Assembly (NCBI GenBank): GCA_016840825.1
Contig: JAEORN010000254.1
Location: forward strand, 1-51,408
Source of the DNA: Candidatus Thorarchaeota archaeon
GTDB lineage: Archaea > Asgardarchaeota > Thorarchaeia > Thorarchaeales > Thorarchaeaceae
Direction: 5' to 3'
Length of the DNA: 51,408 bases
Below, in pieces: positions 8,135-16,136 of this stretch (the stretch's first letter is position 1; each line of letters opens with the position of its first letter). The translations under genes and the position numbers were made by a program. The notes under the pieces were generated by a model, which was given only the letters and a program-made list of their open reading frames with translations, was not told where the DNA came from and did not search any database.

Positions 8135-8323
8135 CTATTCGTCCAGCTCCATTTTGTTATCTATTCTTCCTGGGAGTCCTTCACGAGGCCATAGCTCTTT
8201 CATCAATAGATCCCGAATTGCTACCCTTATCGCTTCACTTCTCGATGGGTACATACCTAGTTCAACGAGCCTATCTAATCCTTTCACATAGATTTCGCTC
8301 ATTTTGACGGTGATTAGTTCCAT
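8135..8323 (-). CDS. Ribbon-helix-helix (CopG-like) protein
   Basis: A 62-residue protein beginning MELITVKMSEIYVKGLDRLV. The ITVKM strand, the helix VKGLDRLVELG and the helix SRSEAIRVAIRDLLM are the classic ribbon-helix-helix layout of CopG/Arc-type DNA-binding dimers. A longer frame starts 19 codons upstream, but GGAGGAT-like sequence (complement of 8328-8335) immediately precedes the chosen ATG, so 8323 is the better start. It probably acts as a dimeric transcription factor. The 84-base gap to the FtsX gene downstream makes control of that operon possible but unproven. Confidence 0.78.
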   Translation of the reverse strand: MELITVKMSEIYVKGLDRLVELGMYPSRSEAIRVAIRDLLMKELWPREGLPGRIDNKMELDE

Positions 8324-8430
8324 TGATATCCTCCCGGTGTATCTAGACTTCAATGGATTTGATATAATCCCTTCGTACATATGAGTTCAGGGTACTGGAG
8401 TCGCGCGTAATGGGCAAGGTATCCACTCCG

Positions 8431-8450
8431 AAAAAGGCTAAATATGGTCA
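8431..8450 (+). promoter_or_regulatory. Archaeal BRE/TATA-like promoter for the Rab-like GTPase gene
   Basis: The sequence CCGAAAAAGGCTAAATAT combines a purine-rich BRE with a TATA-like box about 80 bases upstream of the GTPase start. A similar CCGAAAAGG element precedes the tRNA-Gln gene at 39285. Confidence 0.4.
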
Positions 8451-8527
8451 ACAACCCCGTTCACAGAGTACTTGAGAGTTAAATCGGACTATTGAATCAA
8501 TTATCTGCTAAACGAGGACACCTACTA

Positions 8528-9061
8528 ATGAGCGAATCATTTGACTACATGAGAAAGATATGCATGATCGGAGCAGGTGGAAGTGGAAAGACAGCTATTG
8601 TCAATCGCTTTCTCACTCAGAAGTTCTCGGAGCAGTATATCGTAACAATTGGATCCCAATTCGCTGTAAAAACAGTCGCAGTAAAGTCACACAGCGGCAC
8701 AGATGTTCGAGTCAAGCTGTTAGTCTGGGACCTTGCTGGCCAAGAACGTTTTGATTTCATTCGAACAAGCTACTATAAGGGTTCCAAAGGCGCACTTCTT
8801 GTGTTCGATGTCACTCGAAAAAACACATGGAAGGAATTGCCAAAATGGATTGAAGAAACTGAATCTGCTTTGAACACCCGGGTTCCCATAGTCTTGCTTG
8901 CGAACAAGGTTGACCTTGAAGATGAGCGCATCATTACCAGAGAGATGGGGCTGCAATTTACCGAAGAAAACAACCTAAATGGCTATCTCGAAACGAGCGC
9001 ACTTACTGGAGAGAATATTGATGAGGCATTCAAGATCCTTGCGCAAGCTACCATTATATGA
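8528..9061 (+). CDS. Rab/Ras-like small GTPase
   Basis: A 177-residue single-domain small GTPase of the Ras superfamily. All G-boxes are visible: G1 GAGGSGKT (15-22), switch I threonine near VTIGSQF (39-45), G3 DLAGQER (68-74) with the Gln needed for hydrolysis, G4 NKVD (126-129) and G5 ETSAL (155-159). The WDLAGQERF stretch resembles Rab/Ran. There is no C-terminal cysteine for prenylation, so membrane attachment would need another route. The ATG at 8528 is chosen because GAGG lies just upstream; an in-frame TTG 12 codons earlier is less likely. A role as a regulatory switch is inferred from family. Confidence 0.93.
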   Translation: MSESFDYMRKICMIGAGGSGKTAIVNRFLTQKFSEQYIVTIGSQFAVKTVAVKSHSGTDVRVKLLVWDLAGQERFDFIRTSYYKGSKGALLVFDVTRKNTWKELPKWIEETESALNTRVPIVLLANKVDLEDERIITREMGLQFTEENNLNGYLETSALTGENIDEAFKILAQATII

Positions 9062-9151
9062 ACCCTCATAAAATATCATCAACCAAAACACACTATAGTA
9101 CATTTTTTTTCGGAGAGTCCATCAGATAATGAATTCTAGAAGTGATCATTA

Positions 9152-10288
9152 ATGACTGAAAAACTCAATCTGAAATTTCTGGAAGACCTCTGTAATTCAT
9201 TTGGTCCAAGTGGCCATGAAACAGAGGCTCAAAAACTAACTCATGATTATGGCAGGAAATTCGCTGACGAAGTTCTCTTTGATCGGCTTGGAAGTGTCGT
9301 CTTTAAGAAAGGGAATGCTGGACCAAAGATAATGATCGCTGGTCATGTTGATGAAATTGGATTCGTCATTTCAGAGATATCAAAGGAAGGCTATCTGAAG
9401 TTTCATCAGCTGGGTGGCTGGTGGGATCAGACACTGCTAACTCAAGAGGTAGTGGTAAGACCATTCAAGGGTGGTGAGAAGATCATTGGTGTCATTGGAG
9501 CACCGCCTCCGCATGTCCTCACTCCTGAACAACGAACAAAAGTAGTGACTAAGGATGACATGTATATTGATATTGGATGCTCTTCCAAGAAGGAAGTTGA
9601 GGCGCTAGGTATCAGAGTCGGAGACCCTGCTGTACCATTGTCTTACTTTAGGACCATGAAGAGGTCAAAGAAAGAGAAAGATGAAGATGCCAAAGATGCT
9701 GAGGAGAAGACGGTGGAGGTCAATCTTGCTGTGGCCAAAGCTTTCGATGACCGAATTGGTGTCTTTATTGTTGTTGAGGCACTTCGAAGGCTATCTGAAG
9801 AAAACATCTCTCATCCGAACACTGTATATAGTGTTTCTACAGTTCAAGAGGAAGTTGGGCTTAGAGGTGCAAAGACCTCTGCACAGATGATTCAGCCTGA
9901 CATCGGTTTTGCTCTTGATGTTGATATATCCGGAGACTCTCCTGGTTCAAAGGGACTCGTCCAGAAAATGGGTGCTGGTGTTGCTATTTCTGCAGGTGAT
10001 GGCTCAATGATACCTAATCCAAAACTCAGAAAATTCGCTCTTGAAGTAGCTGAGGAAACAAAAATCAAGCATCAGGCTGCTTTCTTACCTTCAGGAGGGA
10101 CTGATGCTGGTCAGATTCATCTTGCCGGAATGGGCGCTCCATCCTTGTTTCTAGGAATACCCACACGGTATATCCACTCGCACCATGGTATGCTGGACTT
10201 GGGTGATGTAGAGAGTGCAATCCAACTCTTGATAGAACTGATCAAGCGATTAGATCAAGAAACTGTAGACAGTTTCACCAAACTCTAA
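9152..10288 (+). CDS. M42 family metallopeptidase (TET/FrvX-like aminopeptidase)
   Basis: A 378-residue dinuclear-metal aminopeptidase of family M42, which in archaea forms dodecameric tetrahedral particles that trim peptides released by the proteasome. Visible sites are AGHVDEIG (64-71, ligand H65 and D67), AFDDRIG (about 198-204), VQEEVGLRGA with the catalytic Glu (about 231-240), DVDISGD, GGTDAGQ (about 315) and the ligand His in YIHSHHGM. A highly charged insertion of roughly 20 Lys/Glu/Asp residues near position 170-190 interrupts the dimerisation region and is unusual for the family. Substrate specificity is unknown. Confidence 0.93.
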   Translation: MTEKLNLKFLEDLCNSFGPSGHETEAQKLTHDYGRKFADEVLFDRLGSVVFKKGNAGPKIMIAGHVDEIGFVISEISKEGYLKFHQLGGWWDQTLLTQEVVVRPFKGGEKIIGVIGAPPPHVLTPEQRTKVVTKDDMYIDIGCSSKKEVEALGIRVGDPAVPLSYFRTMKRSKKEKDEDAKDAEEKTVEVNLAVAKAFDDRIGVFIVVEALRRLSEENISHPNTVYSVSTVQEEVGLRGAKTSAQMIQPDIGFALDVDISGDSPGSKGLVQKMGAGVAISAGDGSMIPNPKLRKFALEVAEETKIKHQAAFLPSGGTDAGQIHLAGMGAPSLFLGIPTRYIHSHHGMLDLGDVESAIQLLIELIKRLDQETVDSFTKL

Positions 10289-10310
10289 GAGAATGAATTT
10301 CTTTTGAGAG

Positions 10311-10354
10311 ATACACAAAGAGGGTGCCAATTTTATGGCCCCACTTTGGTGTAT
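10311..10354. terminator. Bidirectional terminator between convergent genes
   Basis: ATACAC-AAAG...GTGCCA / TGGC...CTTT-G-GTGTAT forms a nearly perfect stem of about 18 pairs with a short ATTTTA loop between the M42 peptidase gene and the oppositely oriented inositol-phosphate synthase gene. Symmetry and position suit termination from both sides. Confidence 0.6.
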
Positions 10355-10371
10355 TTACTCGTCTATTATGA

Positions 10372-11460
10372 TTATCTTTCACGCTTGCCTTCGATGAATT
10401 CGTCGACTCGTTTTCTAGCCTCAAAATCGTCAATCTGGTAGCGTGGATGCTTAAAGCTGTATGAACTAATACTTGAGAGTTCACCTCCAATACCTCGATC
10501 AAGTGCAATCTTGACAGCTCTGGCAACATCAATTATGACTCCCCCACTGTTTGGTGAATCTTGAACCGAGAGTTTGAGATCAAGATCTATTGGGAGGTCT
10601 CCAAATGCTTTAGACCTCATAGTGATATAGCAGACTTTGTTGTCTTCCAAAAATGGAACATAATCACTGGGACCGATCTTCGTTGGAAGCTCATATGAAA
10701 CGCAGCTAGTAACTGCTTCTGTCTTGCTGATTCTTTTTGAGGCAAGTCGATTTTCTACTTGCATGTTCTCGAAGTCAGTGTTTCCACCGATATTCAATTG
10801 ATAGGTATTCTGAAGAATCAAGCCCCGTTTATCAAAAAGTTGTGCTAGAACTCGATGCAAAATCGTCGCACCCAATTGACTTTTGATATCATCTCCAGCT
10901 GCTGGAATGCCCTTCTTCTCGAAAGCCTGTGCATGAGGGCTATTAGGGTCAGAAACGATGAACTCTGGAAATGCGTTAATGAAACCAACTTCTGCCTCAA
11001 GTGCTGCATCTGCGTATATGCGTGATGCTTCAGCACTTCCAACTGGAAGATAAGAGATCAGCATATCTGCTTTTGATTTTCTTAACTCCTCTGCGATATC
11101 GACAGGTTCAATCTCATTCTCATCGTATGTGAAGAATGATTCACGCATATGAGGAGCCACACCATCGGAAATCGGTCCTGGAAGTACTTTGACACCAATC
11201 TTTGGAACATCTGGCGCGAATTTCGCACAACAATTCGGTTCTTTCCATATTGCATCAGCGATATCCAGACCAATCTTCTTCTTGTTCACCTCAAATGCAG
11301 CTACATACTTGAGGTCTCTAGGATAATAACCTCCAAAATCAACATGCATGAGGCCTGGTACTTCATCCTCTGCTTTCGCATTTCGATAATAATGAGTGCC
11401 TTGAATCAATGCAGATGCGCAATTACCTAGGCCTGCAATTGCAATGCGTACGTCTCCCAT
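10372..11460 (-). CDS. ino1: Inositol-1-phosphate (inositol-3-phosphate) synthase
   Basis: A 362-residue NAD-dependent enzyme that converts glucose 6-phosphate to inositol phosphate, the precursor of archaeal phosphatidylinositol-type lipids and of some compatible solutes. The N terminus carries the Rossmann nucleotide loop GLGNCAS (10-16). The family-specific NTYQLNIGGNTDFENM and the following lysine-containing segment (ASKRISKTEAV) of the active site are clearly visible. The length matches the short prokaryotic form rather than the roughly 530-residue eukaryotic one. The ATG start is preceded on its strand by a TTTTTAAAAG TATA-like box around 11507-11516. Confidence 0.93.
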   Translation of the reverse strand: MGDVRIAIAGLGNCASALIQGTHYYRNAKAEDEVPGLMHVDFGGYYPRDLKYVAAFEVNKKKIGLDIADAIWKEPNCCAKFAPDVPKIGVKVLPGPISDGVAPHMRESFFTYDENEIEPVDIAEELRKSKADMLISYLPVGSAEASRIYADAALEAEVGFINAFPEFIVSDPNSPHAQAFEKKGIPAAGDDIKSQLGATILHRVLAQLFDKRGLILQNTYQLNIGGNTDFENMQVENRLASKRISKTEAVTSCVSYELPTKIGPSDYVPFLEDNKVCYITMRSKAFGDLPIDLDLKLSVQDSPNSGGVIIDVARAVKIALDRGIGGELSSISSYSFKHPRYQIDDFEARKRVDEFIEGKRER

Positions 11461-11531
11461 GTATAATCACCTGTTCAACTATTATATGGTCAGAGAATAC
11501 TTTGAGCTTTTAAAAATATCGTGGTAGTGCT

Positions 11532-12356
11532 CTATCCTGATTCCTGGTCCTCATCGGTAGATTTTTCGGGAATGTACTCTGAAAAAAGTAACTTCTTTGC
11601 AGCTGAAACGGTCTTGGGACCAATACCGGGAACATTCCCCCACTCATCTACATTCCTTATTGCCTCATTTGGTGTACCATACTTCTCAAGTAGACTCCTT
11701 GCTCTTACAACGTTGACTTGAGGGAATCCAGCTATGAAGAACTCCTGCTCGTCACTCTGACTATCTAATCCTTTTCTGGTTCTGATAACCGGAAGTCTTT
11801 GACCTGTTTTGTCTTTGATTGATTTCCCGCCCGAAAGAACCCCATATATCAAACCTGCTGAGTGTAATGCATTGTAGCCTTCGAGAACCTCAATTCCTCT
11901 ATCCTTGATACTTTGGACTAAGGCGTCTAATGAGCTTGGGTGAATGAAACTCACGCGTTCCATAGTAACAAAATAGGGTCTGTTCTTTGTCTTTTTAGTA
12001 GAGAAAGGAATGTAGATACACCCTTTCATTGGATCTCGTCTAATCGCCAGAATATTCTCGATTAGAACATAAGGTCTTTCATATTCCTCAAGTGCTTCCA
12101 ATTGCTTTGTTAGACGTGGTACACCTGATGCACTTCCCTTCAATGTGTTCACGAAGTCATTGACGGTCTTTCTCTCAATAGCTATTCCCTCAGGTCCTAA
12201 TATATCACCAATTGGGATTTTCTGAATCGTATATTGTACACCTTCTTTGTCGAGCATGCTCATCAGATGCTTCACAGCATTGATTCTTTTTCCACCAGTT
12301 TCATGTATATCAATTACAATCTGCGGAACATTGCCAAACAAGTCGCTTTGCATCAT
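11532..12356 (-). CDS. ERCC4-type (XPF/Hef/MUS81-like) nuclease
   Basis: A 274-residue structure-specific DNA endonuclease. The ERCC4 nuclease signature is present: D16 in VIDIHE, GD at 50-51 and ERKTVND at 61-67 (ERKxxxD). A helix-hairpin-helix pair follows at about 210-265, with VNVVRARSLLEKYGTPNEA and VPGIGPKTVSAAKKLL. There is no helicase domain, unlike euryarchaeal Hef. Family members cut branched or flap DNA, often with PCNA. Its ATG overlaps the TAA of the upstream DUF4443 gene by one base, so it is translationally coupled at the end of a five-gene leftward run. Confidence 0.9.
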   Translation of the reverse strand: MMQSDLFGNVPQIVIDIHETGGKRINAVKHLMSMLDKEGVQYTIQKIPIGDILGPEGIAIERKTVNDFVNTLKGSASGVPRLTKQLEALEEYERPYVLIENILAIRRDPMKGCIYIPFSTKKTKNRPYFVTMERVSFIHPSSLDALVQSIKDRGIEVLEGYNALHSAGLIYGVLSGGKSIKDKTGQRLPVIRTRKGLDSQSDEQEFFIAGFPQVNVVRARSLLEKYGTPNEAIRNVDEWGNVPGIGPKTVSAAKKLLFSEYIPEKSTDEDQESG

Positions 12357-12991
12357 TAATCCTCAAATAATGTCATCACAGCAGCCATCGATACTTCTCT
12401 TGCTAGATTCGCATCATCTGCAGACCCTATAACTACTACGTCATTATCCTCCACTCGTAGGCTCTCGGCAATTAGCAGGGCTTCGCTTTCATAATCTAGT
12501 AGAATATTGAATTCATCTGGAGGCATTAGCAGCAATCCATTTCTTTGTATTAGTGTAGTTGCTCCTGCTCTTCCTGCCCCTCCCTGAATGATTGCTTCAT
12601 CCCGTTGTCGTATTCCATCTGACACCCTATTTGCTCTCCTTCTTACGAGGTGTGCAAAAGAGAATTCATGCACGACTAGGTTTCCTAACTCCAATGATAG
12701 TCCGATAGGAACATCTGATGTGATTCTATTGAATAGGGATAGCCCCTTTTCAGTTAACCTTTGACCTTGTTTTCCTTCAGCCATGATATAATTCGATTCT
12801 CTGAGTCGTTTCAAAAGGGTTCTTGCACTTCCTTCTCCCATAGACATCCTTTCACAGAGCTCATATCTCCCCAAGGGTTGTTCTCGGCCAATCATCATAA
12901 TTGCTACTGCTACATGGTGTGCTCCGAATGTCGGAGCGACCCTACCATCTGCTGGTTGTGCTATCTCATGAATCTCTCTTTGCCAAGACAA
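12356..12991 (-). CDS. DUF4443-like winged-helix regulator
   Basis: A 211-residue protein. Residues about 20-90 form a winged helix (LGRYELCERMSMGEGSARTL is the recognition-helix region, followed by the wing GKQGQRLTEKG). The C-terminal 120 residues, with GATTLIQRNGLLLMPPDEFN, look like a ligand-sensing domain and match the archaeal DUF4443 family as I know it. The start is TTG with a weak ribosome site. It sits between an ECF-transporter S component gene and the ERCC4 nuclease gene and could sense the imported molecule and control this operon through the palindromes at 14931-14967. That link is inference. Confidence 0.75.
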   Translation of the reverse strand: MSWQREIHEIAQPADGRVAPTFGAHHVAVAIMMIGREQPLGRYELCERMSMGEGSARTLLKRLRESNYIMAEGKQGQRLTEKGLSLFNRITSDVPIGLSLELGNLVVHEFSFAHLVRRRANRVSDGIRQRDEAIIQGGAGRAGATTLIQRNGLLLMPPDEFNILLDYESEALLIAESLRVEDNDVVVIGSADDANLAREVSMAAVMTLFED

Positions 12992-13031
12992 ACTATCACA
13001 AGCTCCTTCTATTGATATTCTGCTCTCACTT

Positions 13032-13640
13032 TTATCCTTCTCCCTCTAATAGCAATTCACCATCAGCCGGGTATCCCAGTATCGACGAAAATGTTTCTCT
13101 TATGGTTTGCTGCAATCTCGGGGCTACCGTAGCAAATAGGAACGCATTTGATAGAATGTGAATTGCCATGAAAGGAATCAAACCTATCATTCCTAAGATA
13201 AACGGTACTGAGAATGTTACCGAGTACCCAATTGTTGTTACCACGTCAAAGAATAGAGTCACAGCAACACCAATAATTGCCAACTCTGAATTCTTGAAGA
13301 GACTTGTAGCTTTCTTGTTACCTTGATCACCAGCTACAGATCCAGCTGCTACTACATATAACCAGCCAATTACCTGTGAGAGCCAGATTTGAGGTATGAA
13401 TCCCCCCCAAGGATTGATGCTTCCATAGATGATTGACATGATTAGTGTTGCCCACACTGCCATCGTATAACCAAAGACATATGCTGTAACAAAAAGAACA
13501 GTAGTGCCAAGTTCCACACTTGGAATAAAGACGACTACATAGTTGCCTACTAACGTTAGGGCGGTCATGATGGCAGTGATAGAAATCCATCGAGTTCGAT
13601 CCAGTCCAATGTAATTTCGATTCACCGCCATATGTTTCAC
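13032..13640 (-). CDS. ECF transporter S component (substrate-binding membrane protein)
   Basis: A 202-residue integral membrane protein with about six hydrophobic helices. The motif INPWGGFIPQIWLSQVIGW and the overall length fit S components of energy-coupling-factor vitamin importers, which work with a separate ATPase/T module not present in this window. It directly follows a DUF4430 gene and an anchored secreted protein. DUF4430 resembles the C-terminal domain of transcobalamin, so cobamide is the favoured substrate, but this is inference. Start is GTG at 13640 with GAGG upstream; an ATG three codons later is possible. Confidence 0.72.
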   Translation of the reverse strand: MKHMAVNRNYIGLDRTRWISITAIMTALTLVGNYVVVFIPSVELGTTVLFVTAYVFGYTMAVWATLIMSIIYGSINPWGGFIPQIWLSQVIGWLYVVAAGSVAGDQGNKKATSLFKNSELAIIGVAVTLFFDVVTTIGYSVTFSVPFILGMIGLIPFMAIHILSNAFLFATVAPRLQQTIRETFSSILGYPADGELLLEGEG

Positions 13641-13641
13641 C

Positions 13642-14391
13642 CTATTTCCTCATCTTTGACTGAAAGACTAAAACTACTGCAATGATGACGAAACCTACTC
13701 CTACCAATATCATGGGTCCAATGGCAAGAGGTGTGACTACATCTACCAGTTCTAAAGATAGCAGGTATGGCGTACTAAAAGTAACAGAAGTTTCAGCTTT
13801 AACAAGAACTCCATTTGTTATATCATACGCGAGGTATGTGGATTGTGGTTCAAGAATTCCTACATCGTCTTGTTGGTATGTGAAGGTGATACAATCATAT
13901 GTCATACCCACGATGGTCACTTCTTCGAATGCTGACACGATTGTGCCATTCATATAATTTCCAGCTACCCTTTCTGCTGCGCTATAAGCTGTCTGATTGA
14001 GATTTGAGATATTTTCTTCTCCGATCTCAATAATTAGGCCTGGCAGAAAAGAGTAAGAAAAGCTCCATATACTCAGAGTCAAGTCGAGAGCTATATCTGT
14101 ATCATTGCCAACAATAGTAACATTTCCCAGACTTAACTCGCCCAGTATATCATCTCCTACTTCCAATATTGTGAAAGTCATATAGGTTTCAGACTCAGCA
14201 AGAGCTTTTCCTGCTCCCAGCCAGTACAAATCAACTGGGTCATCTGAAATGTCATTTATTCTCCAACTAATACTAGTATTGCCGAAAGGTGTAGGATTGA
14301 TGATATCACTGTAGTTACCAGCTGCTGAAACTGAGGGTATCATCAGAAACAATACTGCAATGATAATCAGAAATCTCAAATTAGCTTTCAT
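13642..14391 (-). CDS. Secreted, C-terminally membrane-anchored protein of unknown function
   Basis: A 249-residue protein with a clear signal peptide (LRFLIIIAVLFLMIPSVSAA, cleavage probably after AGA-like Ala around residue 24), a beta-rich extracellular region with many N-x-S/T sites, and a C-terminal helix (about 222-243) ending SKMRK, which anchors it with a short basic cytoplasmic tail. Its start overlaps the DUF4430 gene by 11 bases and its stop is adjacent to the ECF S component start, so the three are co-translated. GGAG lies upstream of the ATG. It may be an accessory surface component of the importer. No family recognised. Confidence 0.72.
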   Translation of the reverse strand: MKANLRFLIIIAVLFLMIPSVSAAGNYSDIINPTPFGNTSISWRINDISDDPVDLYWLGAGKALAESETYMTFTILEVGDDILGELSLGNVTIVGNDTDIALDLTLSIWSFSYSFLPGLIIEIGEENISNLNQTAYSAAERVAGNYMNGTIVSAFEEVTIVGMTYDCITFTYQQDDVGILEPQSTYLAYDITNGVLVKAETSVTFSTPYLLSLELVDVVTPLAIGPMILVGVGFVIIAVVLVFQSKMRK

Positions 14392-14914
14392 GAATCAATC
14401 TCCTTTTCTTTATGATTTGTAGGATTCCTAGAAATAGAGGTCCAAGGGTAATAGTGACACTAGTGCCTACTACAAGTCCAATATCGAATTGATTTATTGT
14501 TGTATTTGTAGCAGTATCTGTTGCACTCGATGTCGTCCTCCTCCATTCGATTAAATCGTTACTACTAACAGGCATCTTATTCGCTGCAAAAGGAGCACGA
14601 TCCCCATTGACCCAATATTGCCAATAAAGTCCTGATCCTCCATCATTATGAACACCTTCTATTTCAACCACATATGCGAGATCACCATACCATTCTACAA
14701 CCATATCCACCTTGGATTCTGTGGCTTCTAGAACATTTGTGCCGTTCGCATCAGAGAAGTTTACAATCGTACCATTTCCAAATTCAATGCTTAGATTTAC
14801 TAAAGCTGATGTATGGAAGAAATCTGTTTCACTGGTGATAGTAGTAGATTGATTATTGGAAGATACAATCGAGAAAATCAACACAATCACGATTATTGAA
14901 AACTTCCAATTCAC
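14381..14914 (-). CDS. DUF4430 (transcobalamin C-terminal-like) surface protein
   Basis: A 177-residue protein with an N-terminal signal peptide, an extracellular domain and a C-terminal transmembrane helix (about 147-168) followed by the basic KKRRLIHES tail. The central segment, including NGTNVLEATESKVDMVVEWYG, GLYWQYWVNG and NDLIEWRR, carries the DUF4430 pattern (YWxYWVNG then a final xIEWR). This domain is related to the cap domain of intrinsic factor and transcobalamin. The start is GTG with AAGAGG (complement of 14923-14929) upstream. As first gene of the ECF run it is the likely extracellular ligand-capture component. Confidence 0.8.
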   Translation of the reverse strand: MNWKFSIIVIVLIFSIVSSNNQSTTITSETDFFHTSALVNLSIEFGNGTIVNFSDANGTNVLEATESKVDMVVEWYGDLAYVVEIEGVHNDGGSGLYWQYWVNGDRAPFAANKMPVSSNDLIEWRRTTSSATDTATNTTINQFDIGLVVGTSVTITLGPLFLGILQIIKKRRLIHES

Positions 14915-14930
14915 CTAAATCGCCTCTTTC

Positions 14931-14967
14931 TAGGATATGTTATCCTATTGTAGGATATGTTAGCCTA
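14931..14967. promoter_or_regulatory. Tandem palindromic operators upstream of the DUF4430/ECF operon
   Basis: TAGGATA-TGT-TATCCTA (14931-14947) is a perfect 7-3-7 palindrome. A second copy, TAGGATATGTTAGCCTA (14951-14967), differs by one base, and the two are exactly 20 bp apart, two turns of the helix. On the minus strand a TATA-like TTATATCA at about 14980-14987 lies just upstream, so the sites cover the expected transcription start of the DUF4430 gene at 14914. This is a strong repressor-type arrangement. The regulator is unknown; the DUF4443 protein of the same operon is one candidate. Confidence 0.7.
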
Positions 14968-15022
14968 CGGGACAGAAACATGATATAACTCTTCCTGATT
15001 TTCTTATGTCATGCTATCTGTG

Positions 15023-15141
15023 AATCGACCGGATACAAGAACTCTGCAAGGGGACCTTAGACCCAAAACGGGTATATGACGAAATGCGATCTTCTTATCG
15101 CTTTCGCAGTCTTTTCAAACATGGGATGTATCCGGTCGATT
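15023..15141. ncRNA. Candidate structured RNA closed by a 15-bp perfect stem
   Basis: AATCGACCGGATACA (15023-15037) and TGTATCCGGTCGATT (15127-15141) are perfectly complementary and enclose 89 bases that hold further hairpins: ACCC-AAAAC-GGGT and GCGAT-CTTCTT-ATCGC. No protein frame of note covers it. It lies between divergent genes, outside the TATA boxes of both. It does not match tRNA, 5S, RNase P or SRP RNA features that I know, and no flanking target duplication suggests a mobile element. Strand of transcription cannot be told. Confidence 0.45.
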
Positions 15142-15363
15142 ATTCACTCAAGAATCGAAATGATTCTATCTCCTAATTCCCGCGTCTAAAGTTCCCCTGA
15201 AGCACTTCTTACCAAAGAAATATAGTATAAGAGGTTTTTCCGAGTCTCTCTCTTCCAATTGAAGTAGGTACCATACTCACCGAAGCATCTAAAACCAACC
15301 CCCTTGAGATTCGTCTATGCTATTCTAAGGAGAGCTAGCTATTTGAGTCGAGAAAGGCAAGGA

Positions 15364-15987
15364 TTGTATCAAGGTTATCTCTTTGTGCTGGAAGGAATTG
15401 ATGGAGCCGGGAAGACAACTGTATGTGATATCGTCCAAGCACGTTTGACTGAACAATCATTTGATGTCATTAGACTTAGAGAGCCAACAAACCTAAGTCC
15501 GTGGGGGAAGGAAATTCGAGAACGATCCCCTCGCGGTGAGCTGACTCCCGATGAAGAGTTGGAGCTATTTATCAAAGATCGGGATTGGCATATCCAAAAT
15601 AGGATTCTGCCTTCATTAGAAGCAGGAAAGATTGTACTCATGGATCGTTACTTCTTTGCTACAGGAGCCTATCAATGTACTAGCACTGGTCTTCCATGGC
15701 AAGAGATACTCCGAAAGAATCGAGAGGAGATTAATGCTCCTGAACCGGATATTGTGTTCATATTGGACATCTCTGCTGATGAAGGGCTATCACGAGTCTT
15801 TGGTAGTAGAGGGGAGAAGAATGAACAATTCGAACAATATGAACGTCTTGTATTGGTTCGTTCAGCATATCTAGAGATGGCAGAGAACGACTCTGGAAAT
15901 TATGTTGTAGTAGATGCTTCCATGGAGTTAGATGAAGTAGTGAATTCTGTATACAATACAATACACACATATATACTTGAAATGTAA
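15364..15987 (+). CDS. tmk: Thymidylate (dTMP) kinase
   Basis: Phosphorylates dTMP to dTDP for DNA synthesis. The P-loop LEGIDGAGKTT lies about nine residues from the chosen start. The dTMP-binding REPT motif (LREPTNLSPWG) and the DRYFFATGAYQ motif (with DR and the downstream Gln) identify the family. A longer frame opens at 15304, but family members usually begin only about 8-10 residues before the P-loop, so the TTG at 15364, preceded by AAAGGCAAGG, is preferred; 15304 and 15343 remain possible. A TATA-like ATAGTATAAG around 15222-15233 probably drives it. Confidence 0.9.
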   Translation: MYQGYLFVLEGIDGAGKTTVCDIVQARLTEQSFDVIRLREPTNLSPWGKEIRERSPRGELTPDEELELFIKDRDWHIQNRILPSLEAGKIVLMDRYFFATGAYQCTSTGLPWQEILRKNREEINAPEPDIVFILDISADEGLSRVFGSRGEKNEQFEQYERLVLVRSAYLEMAENDSGNYVVVDASMELDEVVNSVYNTIHTYILEM

Positions 15988-15989
15988 GA

Positions 15990-16023
15990 TACCGAAAAGG
16001 AACCGTGGTAACGATTTTCGGTA
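15990..16023. repeat. Inverted repeat after tmk
   Basis: TACCGAAAA (15990-15998) and TTTTCGGTA (16015-16023) are perfect inverted repeats just after the tmk stop codon, followed by a near direct copy ATACTGAAAAG at 16029-16039. No T-run follows, so it may be a processing or termination hairpin or part of the promoter region of the next gene. Confidence 0.4.
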
Positions 16024-16136
16024 GTAAAATACTGAAAAGCGAATTGGCTAGTGACAAGCTTTTTTAGGAGCACTAATAGAAACCTATCACTAAATAGCTC
16101 CTCACAGCCACTTGATGGGACCGGAGAAATGAAAAA

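Noticed and set aside
15023..15141. Miniature inverted-repeat transposable element
   Set aside because: The terminal repeats are perfect but no flanking target duplication exists and no second copy was seen in the window.
14968..15303. Cobalamin riboswitch upstream of the candidate cobamide cluster
   Set aside because: No B12-box-like core was seen, and the strong palindromic operator already explains regulation; the structured segment lies upstream of the expected transcription start.
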